Shown piece after piece: positions 37,407-46,885 of a DNA stretch of 64,000 nt. The DNA comes from an uncultured Isosphaeraceae bacterium (lineage in GTDB: Bacteria > Planctomycetota > Planctomycetia > Isosphaerales > Isosphaeraceae): contig CAMFLR010000017.1 in the NCBI GenBank assembly GCA_945957605.1, forward strand, positions 1 to 64,000, written 5' to 3'. The number at the start of each line of letters is the position of its first letter. The first letter of the stretch is position 1. The position numbers and the translations under genes were made by a program. The notes beneath the pieces are model-generated. The model searched no databases and was not told the origin of the DNA. It was given only the letters and a program-made list of their open reading frames with translations.

Positions 37407-38290
37407 TCATCCCGGATGCCGGGCCTCGCCCTTGAAGACCTCGCGGCCGTGCCACTCCAAATGTACGGGCTTCGGTCGCCAGTCGGGGTGCTGGGCCTCG
37501 CGGATCGCCTTGCCGTGGAAGGACATCAGGGCTCCTGGAAGCCGGAAGTGCCATTGGCCTGGTCTGAGACCAGCAAGACGCCTTCGCGGACGGTAAAGGC
37601 CCCGAGATCGAACGCCTGGTGGTGAAGGACGCAGAGGGCGAAACCATTGTCCTCGGTCTCCGGGCCGCCAGCCTGGTGCCAGCGGATATGCGCTGCGTCG
37701 AGCGCGATCGATACCGAGCCGAGCCGCACGTCGAAGCCGCAGACGGCGCAGCGGTACTCGTAGGCCTTGAGGACACGCTGGCGGAAGGCCGGGTCGCGTT
37801 TCCGCTTGGTGACCGTCGTCTCAAGCGTCAGGCCGACCGCGTTCAGGATGTCGGGGTGAAGCGACTCCGGGAAGTGGCGTTCGAGGATGCGGGCGGCGAT
37901 GACCGCCGCGAGGCCGGGGTCCGAGGAGAGGGCAGTCTGCACCTCGGGGGAGAACTCGGCCCGGACGTCATGCGACCGCAACTCGCCGATGCGGGGGATG
38001 TCGTCGCAGGTCTTGAGCGCCAAATCAGCAGGAGCATGGACGGTCCAGACACCGTCACGCTGGAGCCGCCAGAACGGCTGCTCGGGGTGATCCGATTTGC
38101 GGGAAGGCCCGAACTCGCGGAGGAGTAGCGTCAGGTCTGGCTCGACCTGTCGGAAGCCGACCTCTTTCTGGCCCGCCTGCCACCGCCCGAGGGCGTAAAG
38201 GACGAGGAGAGGCTTGTGCGGGGCGCGCTGGTCGCCCTGCTTCCAGATGCCGAGGTCGTCGAAGCGACCGAGAATTGCGACGTCGGTCAT
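37407..38290 (-). pseudogene. sulfur-binding-domain / HNH type IV restriction gene with a late frameshift
   Basis: The main frame (37526-38290, 254 residues) starts MTDVAILGRFDDLGIWKQGD and QRAPHKPLLVLYALGRW, the sulfur-binding domain start of phosphorothioate-dependent McrA-type enzymes. It has the HNH part CAVCGFDVRLGSVSIALDAAHIRWHQ...FALCVLHHQAFDLGAF, where the catalytic His and zinc Cys are visible. The frame ends at QEP-TGA, but one base over the reading continues as LMSFHGKAIREAQHPDWRPKPVHLEWHGREVFKG to 37407, which matches the usual C-terminal stretch of the family. So a one-base change probably removed some 40 residues. The HNH site remains, so partial activity cannot be excluded. Confidence 0.78.
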
Positions 38291-38397
38291 CGTTGCTCCC
38301 GTGCGACGAAGCTACTCGATCGCCTATCGGGCCGCCGCCGGCTGTATGCGACGATGGCCCACGCAGAAGCGAATGCGGCTTGATCGGCGAGGTCGAA

Positions 38398-40284
38398 TCA
38401 TTCGATAAGTTCGGGCTTGATGCCCGCTATCTCCAGGTTCCGATAGAGCTTTTCAATCTCTGATCGCGATTGTGACTCAGCCGCCATACCAACCTTTCGC
38501 GGCCTCATCCGGCTGAAGGTGAATACCGCTCGTTTCTTGGCGCGAGATAGTGCTACAAAGAATCCGCATGCCTCGTCGAATTCGTTATTCTTGAATCCGA
38601 AGAGCGCCGAATCTTCAAGGCCGACGAAGACGACGGTGTGGTATTCAAGGCCCTTGCTCTTGTGCATCGTCATGATCGGTACGGAGTCCTTGCCCTCGAA
38701 AAGATCTATGGCGTCATTCCATTCGACACTGGCGCGGCTGGCCGCCAGGTGCTTGGAGACACTTTTAACAGTCTCGCGGAAGAAGGTTCCCTGGCCGTAC
38801 TGGGGGTGGAGCGAGATATAGGCCGCCTCCCCGATGAAGTCGATCAACTCTTGCACGACGCCGGTGATTACCTCCGGGTCTGCTCCGACCGCTTTCAATT
38901 TCTGCCGCAATCCGCGGTTGAAGCCGGACAGGCGACGTTCCAGGTTTCTCGCACCCTCTTCGGAGTCGTCCGACTCGACTTCTTGAAGCAATTCCATCAG
39001 CGCCGCCCACGAATCGGGCGCATGACGAGCGGTAGCTAGCTTGAAGAAGTGCAAAATCGTCGTCGTGACCGGCTCAGCCATCAGATCGAGCAAATCGGAC
39101 TCGACGCGCGCCTTGATCGACCGCCTGGTGAGAGCGTCCGTCAGTTCGGTGGTGTATTTCTGCGGTAGTAGACGAACGAGGACGCAAATGTCGCGCGGGA
39201 TGACGCCGTCAGCCTTGATCCAGCCTTCGATCAGACCCGCGAGATGTTCCGACTCGACCAGTTGATTCGGATACTCGAAGAGCCGGCAGTCCCCTTCGCC
39301 ATCCGTGCCGTCGTCGACGGCGACAGCGGGCCGGTGTTCTTTGTCCAATGCCCTCGCGATGACCTGCTGGATGCGTACCAGTTTCGGGGCTGAACGGTAA
39401 TTCCTCACAGGTCGGACGATCGTGGCCCCGAAATCGGACTGGAAAGCGGCGAATATGCCCGATAACGCGTTCGCCCATCCCATGATCCGCTGCTTGTTAT
39501 CGCCTACGGCTGTCAAAGCCGTACTGCTCCCATGGAAGGCGGTCTTGATGAGATCGTACTGAATGGCCGTCGTGTCCTGAAACTCATCAACGAACACGTG
39601 AGAATAGGTCGCGCGCAACGCAGACAAAATCTTCGGATTAGCTCGGAGCATCAATTCGGCGAGACGGTTGATCATCTCGAAGTTCAGGGTCGAAGGCTGG
39701 CGACCCCGCAGGTAAATCGCCCACAGAGCCAGTGACGCACGTTCTTCGACCGTTGTCGGCTCAGCGCCGATCGGCAGCTGCCCGACGAAGTGGTTGCGGT
39801 AGAAGGCGATCGGTTGGATGCCCGTGATGTCGGCTTTCGTCAGGCCGGGCCGGTTGGGGATGATGTTGAGATAGTCGCCCGCTTTCTTCTCCCTGATGTC
39901 GAAGTCGACCTGATAATTGTCGCTCGGGCGCCATCGCTGCGGTAGTCCTCGGCCAAACCGGTCGAGCAGGCTCTTGGCGAAGGCGTCGAACGTCCGGGAA
40001 TCGAATCGCCGGGCGAGCTCCTGGTCACACCGCCTGGCCACCCGCTCGCCGAGATTCCGTGCAGCGTCCCGTTTGAAGCTGATGGCCAAAATTCGCCTCG
40101 GCTCGGGGCACAGGTTGGTCTGAAGGAGGTAGCAGGCCCTCTGAGCAAGCAACTCCGTTTTCCCGGCACCCGGCCCCGCAACGACCACCGTATTCACTGC
40201 CGCGCGCACGGCTTCCTCTGCCGCCGATTCAAGTTCGGGCACATCGACCGGTGTCCATTCCTCAGGCTTGAGCGTTCGCGGCAT
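38398..40284 (-). CDS. UvrD/Rep-family helicase (GajB-like)
   Basis: The 628-residue superfamily 1A helicase shows all motifs in order: Walker A VVVAGPGAGKTELLAQRA, SRTFDAFAKSLL, Walker B YSHVFVDEFQDTTAIQYD, motif III AVGDNKQRIMGW, motif IV NYRSAPKLVRIQQ, motif V TMHKSKGLEYHTVVFVG and motif VI FVALSRAKKRAVFT. AAGGAGG precedes ATG 40284, which lies 23 bases inside the end of the OLD-type ATPase gene. An OLD/TOPRIM ATPase plus UvrD helicase in one unit is the Gabija layout, where GajB senses DNA ends made during phage infection. This protein is longer than typical GajB, so 'Gabija-like' is used. Confidence 0.88.
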   Translation of the reverse strand: MPRTLKPEEWTPVDVPELESAAEEAVRAAVNTVVVAGPGAGKTELLAQRACYLLQTNLCPEPRRILAISFKRDAARNLGERVARRCDQELARRFDSRTFDAFAKSLLDRFGRGLPQRWRPSDNYQVDFDIREKKAGDYLNIIPNRPGLTKADITGIQPIAFYRNHFVGQLPIGAEPTTVEERASLALWAIYLRGRQPSTLNFEMINRLAELMLRANPKILSALRATYSHVFVDEFQDTTAIQYDLIKTAFHGSSTALTAVGDNKQRIMGWANALSGIFAAFQSDFGATIVRPVRNYRSAPKLVRIQQVIARALDKEHRPAVAVDDGTDGEGDCRLFEYPNQLVESEHLAGLIEGWIKADGVIPRDICVLVRLLPQKYTTELTDALTRRSIKARVESDLLDLMAEPVTTTILHFFKLATARHAPDSWAALMELLQEVESDDSEEGARNLERRLSGFNRGLRQKLKAVGADPEVITGVVQELIDFIGEAAYISLHPQYGQGTFFRETVKSVSKHLAASRASVEWNDAIDLFEGKDSVPIMTMHKSKGLEYHTVVFVGLEDSALFGFKNNEFDEACGFFVALSRAKKRAVFTFSRMRPRKVGMAAESQSRSEIEKLYRNLEIAGIKPELIE

Positions 40285-42319
40285 CCTGTGCCTCCTTGAC
40301 GCCGAGACTTTCGCTCAACCTCTCGACGAGGCGAAGCAAAGGACCTGGGCATTTATCGGCCAAGTCCTTCTCAGTGATCGAAGCGAGGGCGAGAATATGC
40401 GTCGTCGGCTTGCCGCGGCCGAGAAACAAGTATCGGTACCAGAAGAAGGCTTCCCGGTGCGCGTCAGAGTATGTGCTGCCGTCCGTGCCCTGTTTGAGCA
40501 CCGCCGTAACTACATCCTTGATCGCCTCATCTCGCTTAGGATCACCGGCCTTTGGTATTCGCGGCCCGCGATCTCCGGTTGCGTGATATTCCGTCGGAAA
40601 CTTCAAAAGCATCATGAAGTCGAGGTCTAGTGGGCTCGAGAAATAAACGCCGTATCGCTCGAAGAAATCCGCCCAGCCTTTGATCCCGGCCGTGTCCTTG
40701 ACATCGCGCCGATGCATCTCCGCAAACTCCTCATCGGACATCACGGATTTGACGCCATCGTCATCCACCTCTCCCAGTATCTCGTCCTTCAGTTCGCCGA
40801 TCGCGATCAGCTGCTCAGCGACGTATTTGATCCTTCCCCAACCGCCGCCGCCGCGTTCTCGGTCCAGATCGAGCAGCGTTACGCACGGGATGTCGAGCCC
40901 TCTGAGCAGCCGCCAGAAGTGGTTCACGTGCCGGCCGCCGAGCGGAACGATCGATACGAAGCTTGTATCGATGGGAACGCCCAGTCGCTCGGCGACCCGA
41001 GGAAGGACGATTTCCTCGCTGTCCCCCTCGCCGAGGATCACGGCCCGAGCGAAATACAGCTCCGGGTATGCTAGCACGGCCTGGCGAACGAATTTGTGGG
41101 CCTCGCTGGTATCAGGCGGCAGATCGATCGGCTTGACGATCGACTCGTGCGTGTCGGGATGAAGTCGCAGGTAGCGGACCCATTCCGGTTGGATGCGCCT
41201 CATGATCGACGCCGAATGGCTGCTGAGGAGCACCTGACCGGTCGGTGACGCAGCCATATCTCGCAGCAAATTCATGATACGGCCGAGGTAATGCGGGGCC
41301 AGATGGTTTTCGGGCTCCTCGACGGCCAGCACGGTGAGGGATGGGGCTTGCAACTTTTTTTGCGAAATCCCGTGCGGCTTCTGGTCGCCTTCGGTCGTCG
41401 CCACATCCTGCGGCGTCGTCCGTTCGATATCGAAAATGGTGCCGATCAGCGTCAGGTAGAAGAGCGACTTCAGGCCGTCGCTCAGCCGGTCGATGGCGTG
41501 CTCGCCTCCTTCCGGCGCTGAGCCGAAGATCGCCTCGATCTGAGTCAGCAGTTCATCGAATCTTCGGTTGATTGGCCGAACATCGACGTCGGAGTAGATC
41601 GGAAGCGGATGTAGGATTCGCCAGTAGCGCGTCAGAGTGGCGCGGATTATCCCGACACCATCCTCGGCTCTAAACGCGTCGTTCAGGTCGCTGGACGCCT
41701 TCTCCACGCCGCCGATGACCTCGGGCGACCAGTTCACGGCGCCGAAGAGCCGATGCATAATCGATCCAGCGGCCAAACGAATCTGGCGCACAGGATCGCG
41801 CGTCGCCGGGATGTAATGGACGTGGATTCGCGACCGCTCATGCGATTGCATCTTCTGTTTATGCTCGGACCGAACGTCGTCGCTCGCCGTCTTTATCCAG
41901 CACAACTCCTGGTCGATGTCGCCTTCGGGGAGGTTGCCCGGCGTCCACCGCCCTTCGAGCCGGACCCGGCAGTACGGGGCGGTGTCTGGCTCCGCGACGA
42001 CCATCTGCCAGAAGCACTCGGCCACGGCGTCGCCGGGCTCAGTTATGCCTTCCAGTTCGGGAAACTCAATTCGGGCCTCGATCAGTAGGTCGATCGGTTC
42101 CGGATTCTCCGGAAGCGTCCCTCGCGGTACATGAAAATCGCCTCGATTGATCGTCCTCTCAGCCCCGGTCAGGCCAAAGAGACGTGCCAGTGCCTGAAGC
42201 ACAGTGGACTTACCGCAGCCGTTGCTGCCGACGAACGCGGTCAGGTCGTCGAACTCGATGATCGTCGGCATCGGCCCAAAACAGCGGAAGTTTTTTATGG
42301 TAAGGGACTTGATCTTCAT
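40262..42319 (-). CDS. OLD-family ATPase with TOPRIM nuclease (GajA-like)
   Basis: The 685-residue product joins an ABC-type ATPase (SLTIKNFRCFG, Walker A FVGSNGCGKSTVLQAL, signature region LSDGLKSLFYL, Walker B LTVLAVEEPENHLAPHY, switch LLSSHSASIMRRI) to a TOPRIM domain (residues 430-600: RAVILGEGDSEEIVLP with the catalytic Glu, LLDLDRERGGGG with the D-x-D). It has the class 2 OLD layout that pairs with UvrD-type helicases, as GajA does with GajB. It is a DNA endonuclease controlled by nucleotide levels in the well-studied case. The stop lies 23 bases inside the helicase gene, so the two are coupled. The start has only a weak ribosome site. Confidence 0.88.
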   Translation of the reverse strand: MKIKSLTIKNFRCFGPMPTIIEFDDLTAFVGSNGCGKSTVLQALARLFGLTGAERTINRGDFHVPRGTLPENPEPIDLLIEARIEFPELEGITEPGDAVAECFWQMVVAEPDTAPYCRVRLEGRWTPGNLPEGDIDQELCWIKTASDDVRSEHKQKMQSHERSRIHVHYIPATRDPVRQIRLAAGSIMHRLFGAVNWSPEVIGGVEKASSDLNDAFRAEDGVGIIRATLTRYWRILHPLPIYSDVDVRPINRRFDELLTQIEAIFGSAPEGGEHAIDRLSDGLKSLFYLTLIGTIFDIERTTPQDVATTEGDQKPHGISQKKLQAPSLTVLAVEEPENHLAPHYLGRIMNLLRDMAASPTGQVLLSSHSASIMRRIQPEWVRYLRLHPDTHESIVKPIDLPPDTSEAHKFVRQAVLAYPELYFARAVILGEGDSEEIVLPRVAERLGVPIDTSFVSIVPLGGRHVNHFWRLLRGLDIPCVTLLDLDRERGGGGWGRIKYVAEQLIAIGELKDEILGEVDDDGVKSVMSDEEFAEMHRRDVKDTAGIKGWADFFERYGVYFSSPLDLDFMMLLKFPTEYHATGDRGPRIPKAGDPKRDEAIKDVVTAVLKQGTDGSTYSDAHREAFFWYRYLFLGRGKPTTHILALASITEKDLADKCPGPLLRLVERLSESLGVKEAQDAANAQA

Positions 42320-42491
42320 CTAAATCGCCCCAGAGCCAAGATGCGGAGTGGTCCCTACGCGTCGGCATCGACGTTCAGACCGGCGACGTGACCCAACGAG
42401 GTTCGAAGTTGTTCGTCCGTCCGAAACGACTCCCTGAAGGCGAGTTAGGCGGCGACGATGACGCGAACATGCGGATTATCGCGTCTAGACT

Positions 42492-43742
42492 TCAGAGTTT
42501 ATTCATGTCGATCGAGAGCCCCGCCGCCTTCATCTCCTTGGCTACCTTGATCTTCCAGGCATCGTGATCATCCATCGGGGTGTAAATAACCCCTTGAAGA
42601 TCGGAGGGAATTTCGATATCGCCTTTGAGCAACGCTACCACTCGTCCCCGGCCCAGACGCCCGAAGAAATAGCCATGCTCAAATACCACGTTCTGCCGAG
42701 ATCGTGCCTTGAGGCTGCCGTCCTTGTCATGCGCCTTCCTGCTGTTGCCCACATCGTCCGCAGTGTGGACGATGATGGCGAATCCTACATCGGAATAGGC
42801 TTCGAATTTCTCGATAATCGTTCTGCCCCCATCATCCTGCTCATGCAGGATGATGGCTTCGAGACCAAGGCGCTCAAGAAATCGGGCCGTCGCCAGTTTG
42901 GCCTCTCCGTCATGCCCATGCACCACGAATACACGGTTGCTTGACATGCTTTCTGCCGCTCCTTGCACGCGGGACCGTTGGTTGGATCCTGAAACTACGG
43001 ATTGGATGCTCAGGTTAACGCACTTGCGAATTGCCTGGAAAAGAACCGCGGCGCGAGCGAGATCTATTGGCGCTTGCGGCGCCAGGATCGCCTGAGTCAG
43101 AAGATTCGTGTCATCGTCGGCGTTCGGCTCGACTGCGGAGGCCGCCGGATGCGCTTGCCTCAACCATCGCTGAAGTGCGAGATCCGGAAGCGCCTCGTCG
43201 GTTGGGCCTGGCTTCGGATGGAACGTCAGGCTCGGCAGTTCGAGAAGCCGCGCGCCCGCAGCGTACAGGCCTCCCGCCCAGCAGTCGTGTGTATAAGCGG
43301 AGGCCAGCCGCTCATAGATGCCGACCAGCCATTGCCGAAGGTCGTCGAGCGGAGGATTCGAGCTGGAAATACCCAACGACAGTCCGAACATCTCCACGGG
43401 ACGAAACGCGAATGTCTGCCTGTCCGGTGTGAATGGTTCGCGCTGCGCTAATCTCCTCAGGCCGGCCTCCCAGGCCGTTCGCGACGCCGTATCGGTGAAA
43501 ATGCGACGGCTCGCACACCTGAACCCGAAAGCGGCGAGACTCGGAGCCATGGCGCGGCGCAGCGTCTCGAGCGAAGCAGCCGTCCTCCATCCGTCCAGCG
43601 GCCCCGATTCATCAACTGATTCGAAAACGTGGCGGGCAAAATTCCCATCCGGGTTTTCGTCGGCAGACTCGTTTTCCGCCTGAAGCAGCCCTTCGATCTC
43701 GTGCAGGTACGACGAAATGCTTTGCGCGAGTGGTGTGATCAT
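42492..43742 (-). CDS. TIR-like (PF10137-type) effector coupled to a prokaryotic Argonaute
   Basis: The start ATG overlaps the stop of the Argonaute gene by four bases (ATGA), giving 416 residues. Residues 1-265 are mostly helical, with no clear domain. Residues 270-416 match the predicted nucleotide-binding TIR-like family: RVFVVHGHDGEAKLATARFL, ILHEQDDGGRTIIEKFEAYS with a likely catalytic Glu near 309, FAIIVHTADDVG, SRQNVVFEHGYFFGRLGRGRV and a GVIYTPMDDHDAWKIKVAKE end. Known fact: TIR effectors of short Argonaute systems destroy NAD when a target is found. Inference: this protein is the effector of the dead Argonaute beside it and acts by NAD loss and cell death or dormancy. Confidence 0.88.
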   Translation of the reverse strand: MITPLAQSISSYLHEIEGLLQAENESADENPDGNFARHVFESVDESGPLDGWRTAASLETLRRAMAPSLAAFGFRCASRRIFTDTASRTAWEAGLRRLAQREPFTPDRQTFAFRPVEMFGLSLGISSSNPPLDDLRQWLVGIYERLASAYTHDCWAGGLYAAGARLLELPSLTFHPKPGPTDEALPDLALQRWLRQAHPAASAVEPNADDDTNLLTQAILAPQAPIDLARAAVLFQAIRKCVNLSIQSVVSGSNQRSRVQGAAESMSSNRVFVVHGHDGEAKLATARFLERLGLEAIILHEQDDGGRTIIEKFEAYSDVGFAIIVHTADDVGNSRKAHDKDGSLKARSRQNVVFEHGYFFGRLGRGRVVALLKGDIEIPSDLQGVIYTPMDDHDAWKIKVAKEMKAAGLSIDMNKL

Positions 43743-46027
43743 AGGAACCACCTGCTTGATCGAAGCTTCGTGTTCAAGACGGCAGGCGACCAACCCGGAA
43801 TGTCCTTAAGCCGCGAGAGCAGCGAGGCGATCAGCTCAGAATAATAGATCGTCACCGGCGCGTGCGCCGGCTGCGTCGAGCGCCAAGTAAGCGACGTGAA
43901 TTTCAAGACCTGCTCGGGCAGGTACTGAAGATCGACATAGGTCGATTCCCGATGCAGATTGACCAGCAACGGGCTCGGAAGCGGGGCAGATGCCCGTTTG
44001 ATCTGACTCAGGCCGTTCGTCACCAAGAGCCGGGTATATCGCCCAAGCTGGATGACGGTGCCGCGATTCGGGGCATAGACCCCTTTCCAGACTTCGTTAA
44101 CTTCCTTTCCTTTCTGTGCAGTGTCCAGAATCTTGAACGGGTGCTCGTGCGTGACCGTCAGGAAGGCAAACTGAATCGTTTGTTCCGATCCAATGTCCGC
44201 AATACATTTCCGAACGATCTGGGCGACTTCCACGTTTCGCAACGGCTTATGGGCGTGGAAAACTACCCGGACGGTATCGCCCTTCTGCCAGCCATTCCGC
44301 CGCTTGACCTCGCGGAGCACTTCAACCATCGAAGCCTCTAGCTCTTCCGCGTATTCCTCGTAACGGCAGACTCGCGACACGTTGGAAAGCAGGTAATTGC
44401 CGTCGCCGCGGAAGACGGTCGTGATCCCCATGTAGCGCTGCTTCTTATCGAAGCGGCTGCCGGTCATTTCAACGTTCCCCATCCCGATGACGACTTCGTC
44501 GTCAACCGTCAGGTCGTGCGAAACCGTCCATGGCGTTCCGCTCATTTTCGCGTACATCGCGACGGACAGGTTCTGGAGGCTGTATTGGAGGGAGGCAGGG
44601 CGCGCGGTGATCGTATTCAGGCGAACGTCCTGAACGGGGATGCCATTCGTAAGCAGGACGGCCTTGCCGCGTAGGTAGGGGCTATTGAGGTCGGCGAGGC
44701 CCGAATGCTGGTCGAGAATGACGACGAGCGCAAGGTCGTACTGTGCGTCGGTCGAAGCCAGATGATTCTCGATAGTCCGCCAGTATGTTTCGCCGGCCCT
44801 TCCATCGGATTTACCGAGCGTCGGCACCTCGCAGGTTACGAACTGAGGATTGACGAGGCCGAACGTTCCGGAGAAGCCTTTCGCGAAGCGTGAGTTGGCT
44901 TCCGACTGAATGCCGTCCCGAAAGAGCCTGATGAATTGGCTCACCTTGCCGGCAGACTCATTCGGGCAGACGACCAGGATCCTCGGCGAACGCTTGGAAA
45001 ACGTCTCGCGATCAAACGGGCCGAACTTCGTCAGCCCAGACCAGGCATACTCGTGGCGCTTGACCTTCGCTGCGTCGAAGCAGTATTGAACACCTCCGCA
45101 AGAAACAACCGTTTTATAGTGCGGCTCGTTCCTCGCTTCGACGATGTCCGAGATTTCGCAGGTGAGATCCGGGGCCAGGCGGAATTCTTCGCCCTTCCTC
45201 AGCACCCCCTGCATCTTTTCCAGAAACTTGTGCAGGGATGGCCCGAGCAGATATTCGCCTTCCGCCCGGAAGCGTGCGTCATCGAATTCCTGATACTTCG
45301 AGCCGAGTAGTTTGCGGAGGCATCGTATGAACGACGCCTTGCTGCCTTCGAGCTGGACGCGTTTCGCTTCGATAGACCTCAGATCATCGAATGATTCAGA
45401 GAGCATGACGTTGCAGCCCTGCAGGGCGGCTATCGTACCGACGAGCCTGCGTTCATCGGGCGCTGGATCGCGGCGGACGACGTTCAGCCCGGCAAGCTCG
45501 ATTTGAGCCGCTTGCAGATCTTCAAGCGGTGCCAGGATGCTCCAGTTGAGGCCGATTTTCAGGAAGATCGCGATTTCGGTTTCATCCGGCCGCAGCTCGA
45601 TGATTCTCGGATCGAGCTCGTAACGAGGCCTGATCTTGAACTGATGCACCAGATGGTCTACGCCGCGCCAGCTACCGATGACGCTGCCGACGATCTCTTC
45701 CTTCTGCCCGAGGAAGGCGAACGGCCGGCGACTGAATGCCTTGTAATTTGGGAACCTCTGGGGCAGCACATTGCTCAGCCGAGCCGACAGCAAATGCATG
45801 AATTCATGTTTTTGACATTCTGCGATACGGTTTTTCCCGAATTGAGCGGCGACCTGGTCGGCCTTTGGGATTCCGTAAGCAAATCCTCCTCGCCAGGATA
45901 GGAACCAATCTTGGCCGAATTGAGCCCGAAGCGCTTTCATCTCACCTGGGTCAGGGACAGCCCGCACTTGGACGTTAAACTTCTCCGCGGAAAGTTTGAT
46001 CGCGAAGCCGTTAAGAAGGTAGGGCAT
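43739..46027 (-). CDS. long prokaryotic Argonaute, catalytically inactive
   Basis: The 762-residue protein has the Argonaute order. N-terminal and linker regions lie in 1-300, including a degenerate or short PAZ-like part; the L2 signature GLTKFGPFDRETF is near 330. The MID region is about 350-500 (RILVVCPNESAGKVSQFIRLF, LTNGIPVQDVRLNTI) and PIWI about 500-762 (LQYSLQNLSVAMYAKMSGTPW). At the first catalytic position, where active Argonautes have IG-D, it reads VVIGMGNVEM near residue 514, and the D-E-D-D tetrad cannot be assembled, so it should bind but not cut. This resembles the long-B group, which recruits a partner effector. The coupled gene is TIR-like. GGAG lies 7 bases before ATG 46027. 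Confidence 0.88.
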   Translation of the reverse strand: MPYLLNGFAIKLSAEKFNVQVRAVPDPGEMKALRAQFGQDWFLSWRGGFAYGIPKADQVAAQFGKNRIAECQKHEFMHLLSARLSNVLPQRFPNYKAFSRRPFAFLGQKEEIVGSVIGSWRGVDHLVHQFKIRPRYELDPRIIELRPDETEIAIFLKIGLNWSILAPLEDLQAAQIELAGLNVVRRDPAPDERRLVGTIAALQGCNVMLSESFDDLRSIEAKRVQLEGSKASFIRCLRKLLGSKYQEFDDARFRAEGEYLLGPSLHKFLEKMQGVLRKGEEFRLAPDLTCEISDIVEARNEPHYKTVVSCGGVQYCFDAAKVKRHEYAWSGLTKFGPFDRETFSKRSPRILVVCPNESAGKVSQFIRLFRDGIQSEANSRFAKGFSGTFGLVNPQFVTCEVPTLGKSDGRAGETYWRTIENHLASTDAQYDLALVVILDQHSGLADLNSPYLRGKAVLLTNGIPVQDVRLNTITARPASLQYSLQNLSVAMYAKMSGTPWTVSHDLTVDDEVVIGMGNVEMTGSRFDKKQRYMGITTVFRGDGNYLLSNVSRVCRYEEYAEELEASMVEVLREVKRRNGWQKGDTVRVVFHAHKPLRNVEVAQIVRKCIADIGSEQTIQFAFLTVTHEHPFKILDTAQKGKEVNEVWKGVYAPNRGTVIQLGRYTRLLVTNGLSQIKRASAPLPSPLLVNLHRESTYVDLQYLPEQVLKFTSLTWRSTQPAHAPVTIYYSELIASLLSRLKDIPGWSPAVLNTKLRSSRWFL

Positions 46028-46275
46028 GGGCTCGCTCCGACGAGCGGAAAGGCGTGTCGAGAACGGCGGAAACTTCGCCTATTTACAGAATACCCCATTA
46101 GATCATGCACCCTTGGGGTTGCCAAGGCGGTTTTGGCGGTCCAACCTTCTTTACTGTAGCGGGTTACGTCGCGGCGTCGTGTAGTTCCTGTCCGACGCCA
46201 AGGCGAGCGACAGACTGAGCCAGCGTCCGACTCATATCGGTTGCGCACCAGTGCGCAAATGGTTAGGCTTACCTC

Positions 46276-46638
46276 ATGCCCGACCGCCAGCTCCTAGATC
46301 CAGCCGACCACGCCGAGGATTTCGCCCTTCGCTACGCCCAGGAGCTGGACTACCGGACCGGCGACCGGATGACCGAACTCGTCATCCCCACCGGCCAGAT
46401 CGGTTCTCGGACTCTCGGCAAAGGGCACGCCTGCTTCATGCCGCACGAGCGCACGGGCGGGGGCAACGACCCCGCCGGCGGGTTGACACTCGACTCGGGG
46501 GTCCTGAACCTGGAGCTTTTGGGTACACTGCCGCGTAACCAAGAATGGGCGGAGGCCAGGCTCCAGGATCGGTCCGACGTCGCCATCGCTCACGAGCATG
46601 CTGATCATCGGACACCTGGACCCGGCAGCGATTCGTGA
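46276..46638 (+). CDS. protein of unknown function, first of a pair
   Basis: The 120-residue product starts MPDRQLLDPADHAEDFALRY and includes QIGSRTLGKGHACFMPHERTGGGND and LTLDSGVLNLELLGTLPRNQ. It has no recognised domain. It runs opposite to the Argonaute gene and overlaps the next gene by 41 bases; a frameshift within one original gene is an alternative explanation. Confidence 0.5.
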   Translation: MPDRQLLDPADHAEDFALRYAQELDYRTGDRMTELVIPTGQIGSRTLGKGHACFMPHERTGGGNDPAGGLTLDSGVLNLELLGTLPRNQEWAEARLQDRSDVAIAHEHADHRTPGPGSDS

Positions 46639-46885
46639 GCGGACGGCGACCGCTGTCAGGCTGATCGACCCGGCGGCGGTGTCACGCGTCCCGGCGAGCT
46701 TCCCCGGCCTCAGGGTCGAGGAGCGGGACGCCTACGTCGTCGCCCCCTGGCATGGCCGTGAGGACGGCGAGAGGGGTGAGGCCTTCGCCGCCCGACTTCA
46801 GGCCGAGAGCGGATGCCTCGTCGCCGACCGGCGGAACGGGCGCATCGTCGAGCTGGGCCAGATGGCTGGCCGGGCGGCGGGCTAG
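46598..46885 (+). CDS. protein of unknown function, end formed by an IS630 insertion
   Basis: The 95-residue product (MLIIGHLDPAAIRERTATAV, ADRRNGRIVELGQMAGRAAG) overlaps the previous gene in another frame. Its TAG stop at 46883-46885 coincides with the first bases of the IS630 terminal repeat (TAGCGCAA), so the natural end of the gene may have been replaced. Function unknown. Confidence 0.45.
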   Translation: MLIIGHLDPAAIRERTATAVRLIDPAAVSRVPASFPGLRVEERDAYVVAPWHGREDGERGEAFAARLQAESGCLVADRRNGRIVELGQMAGRAAG

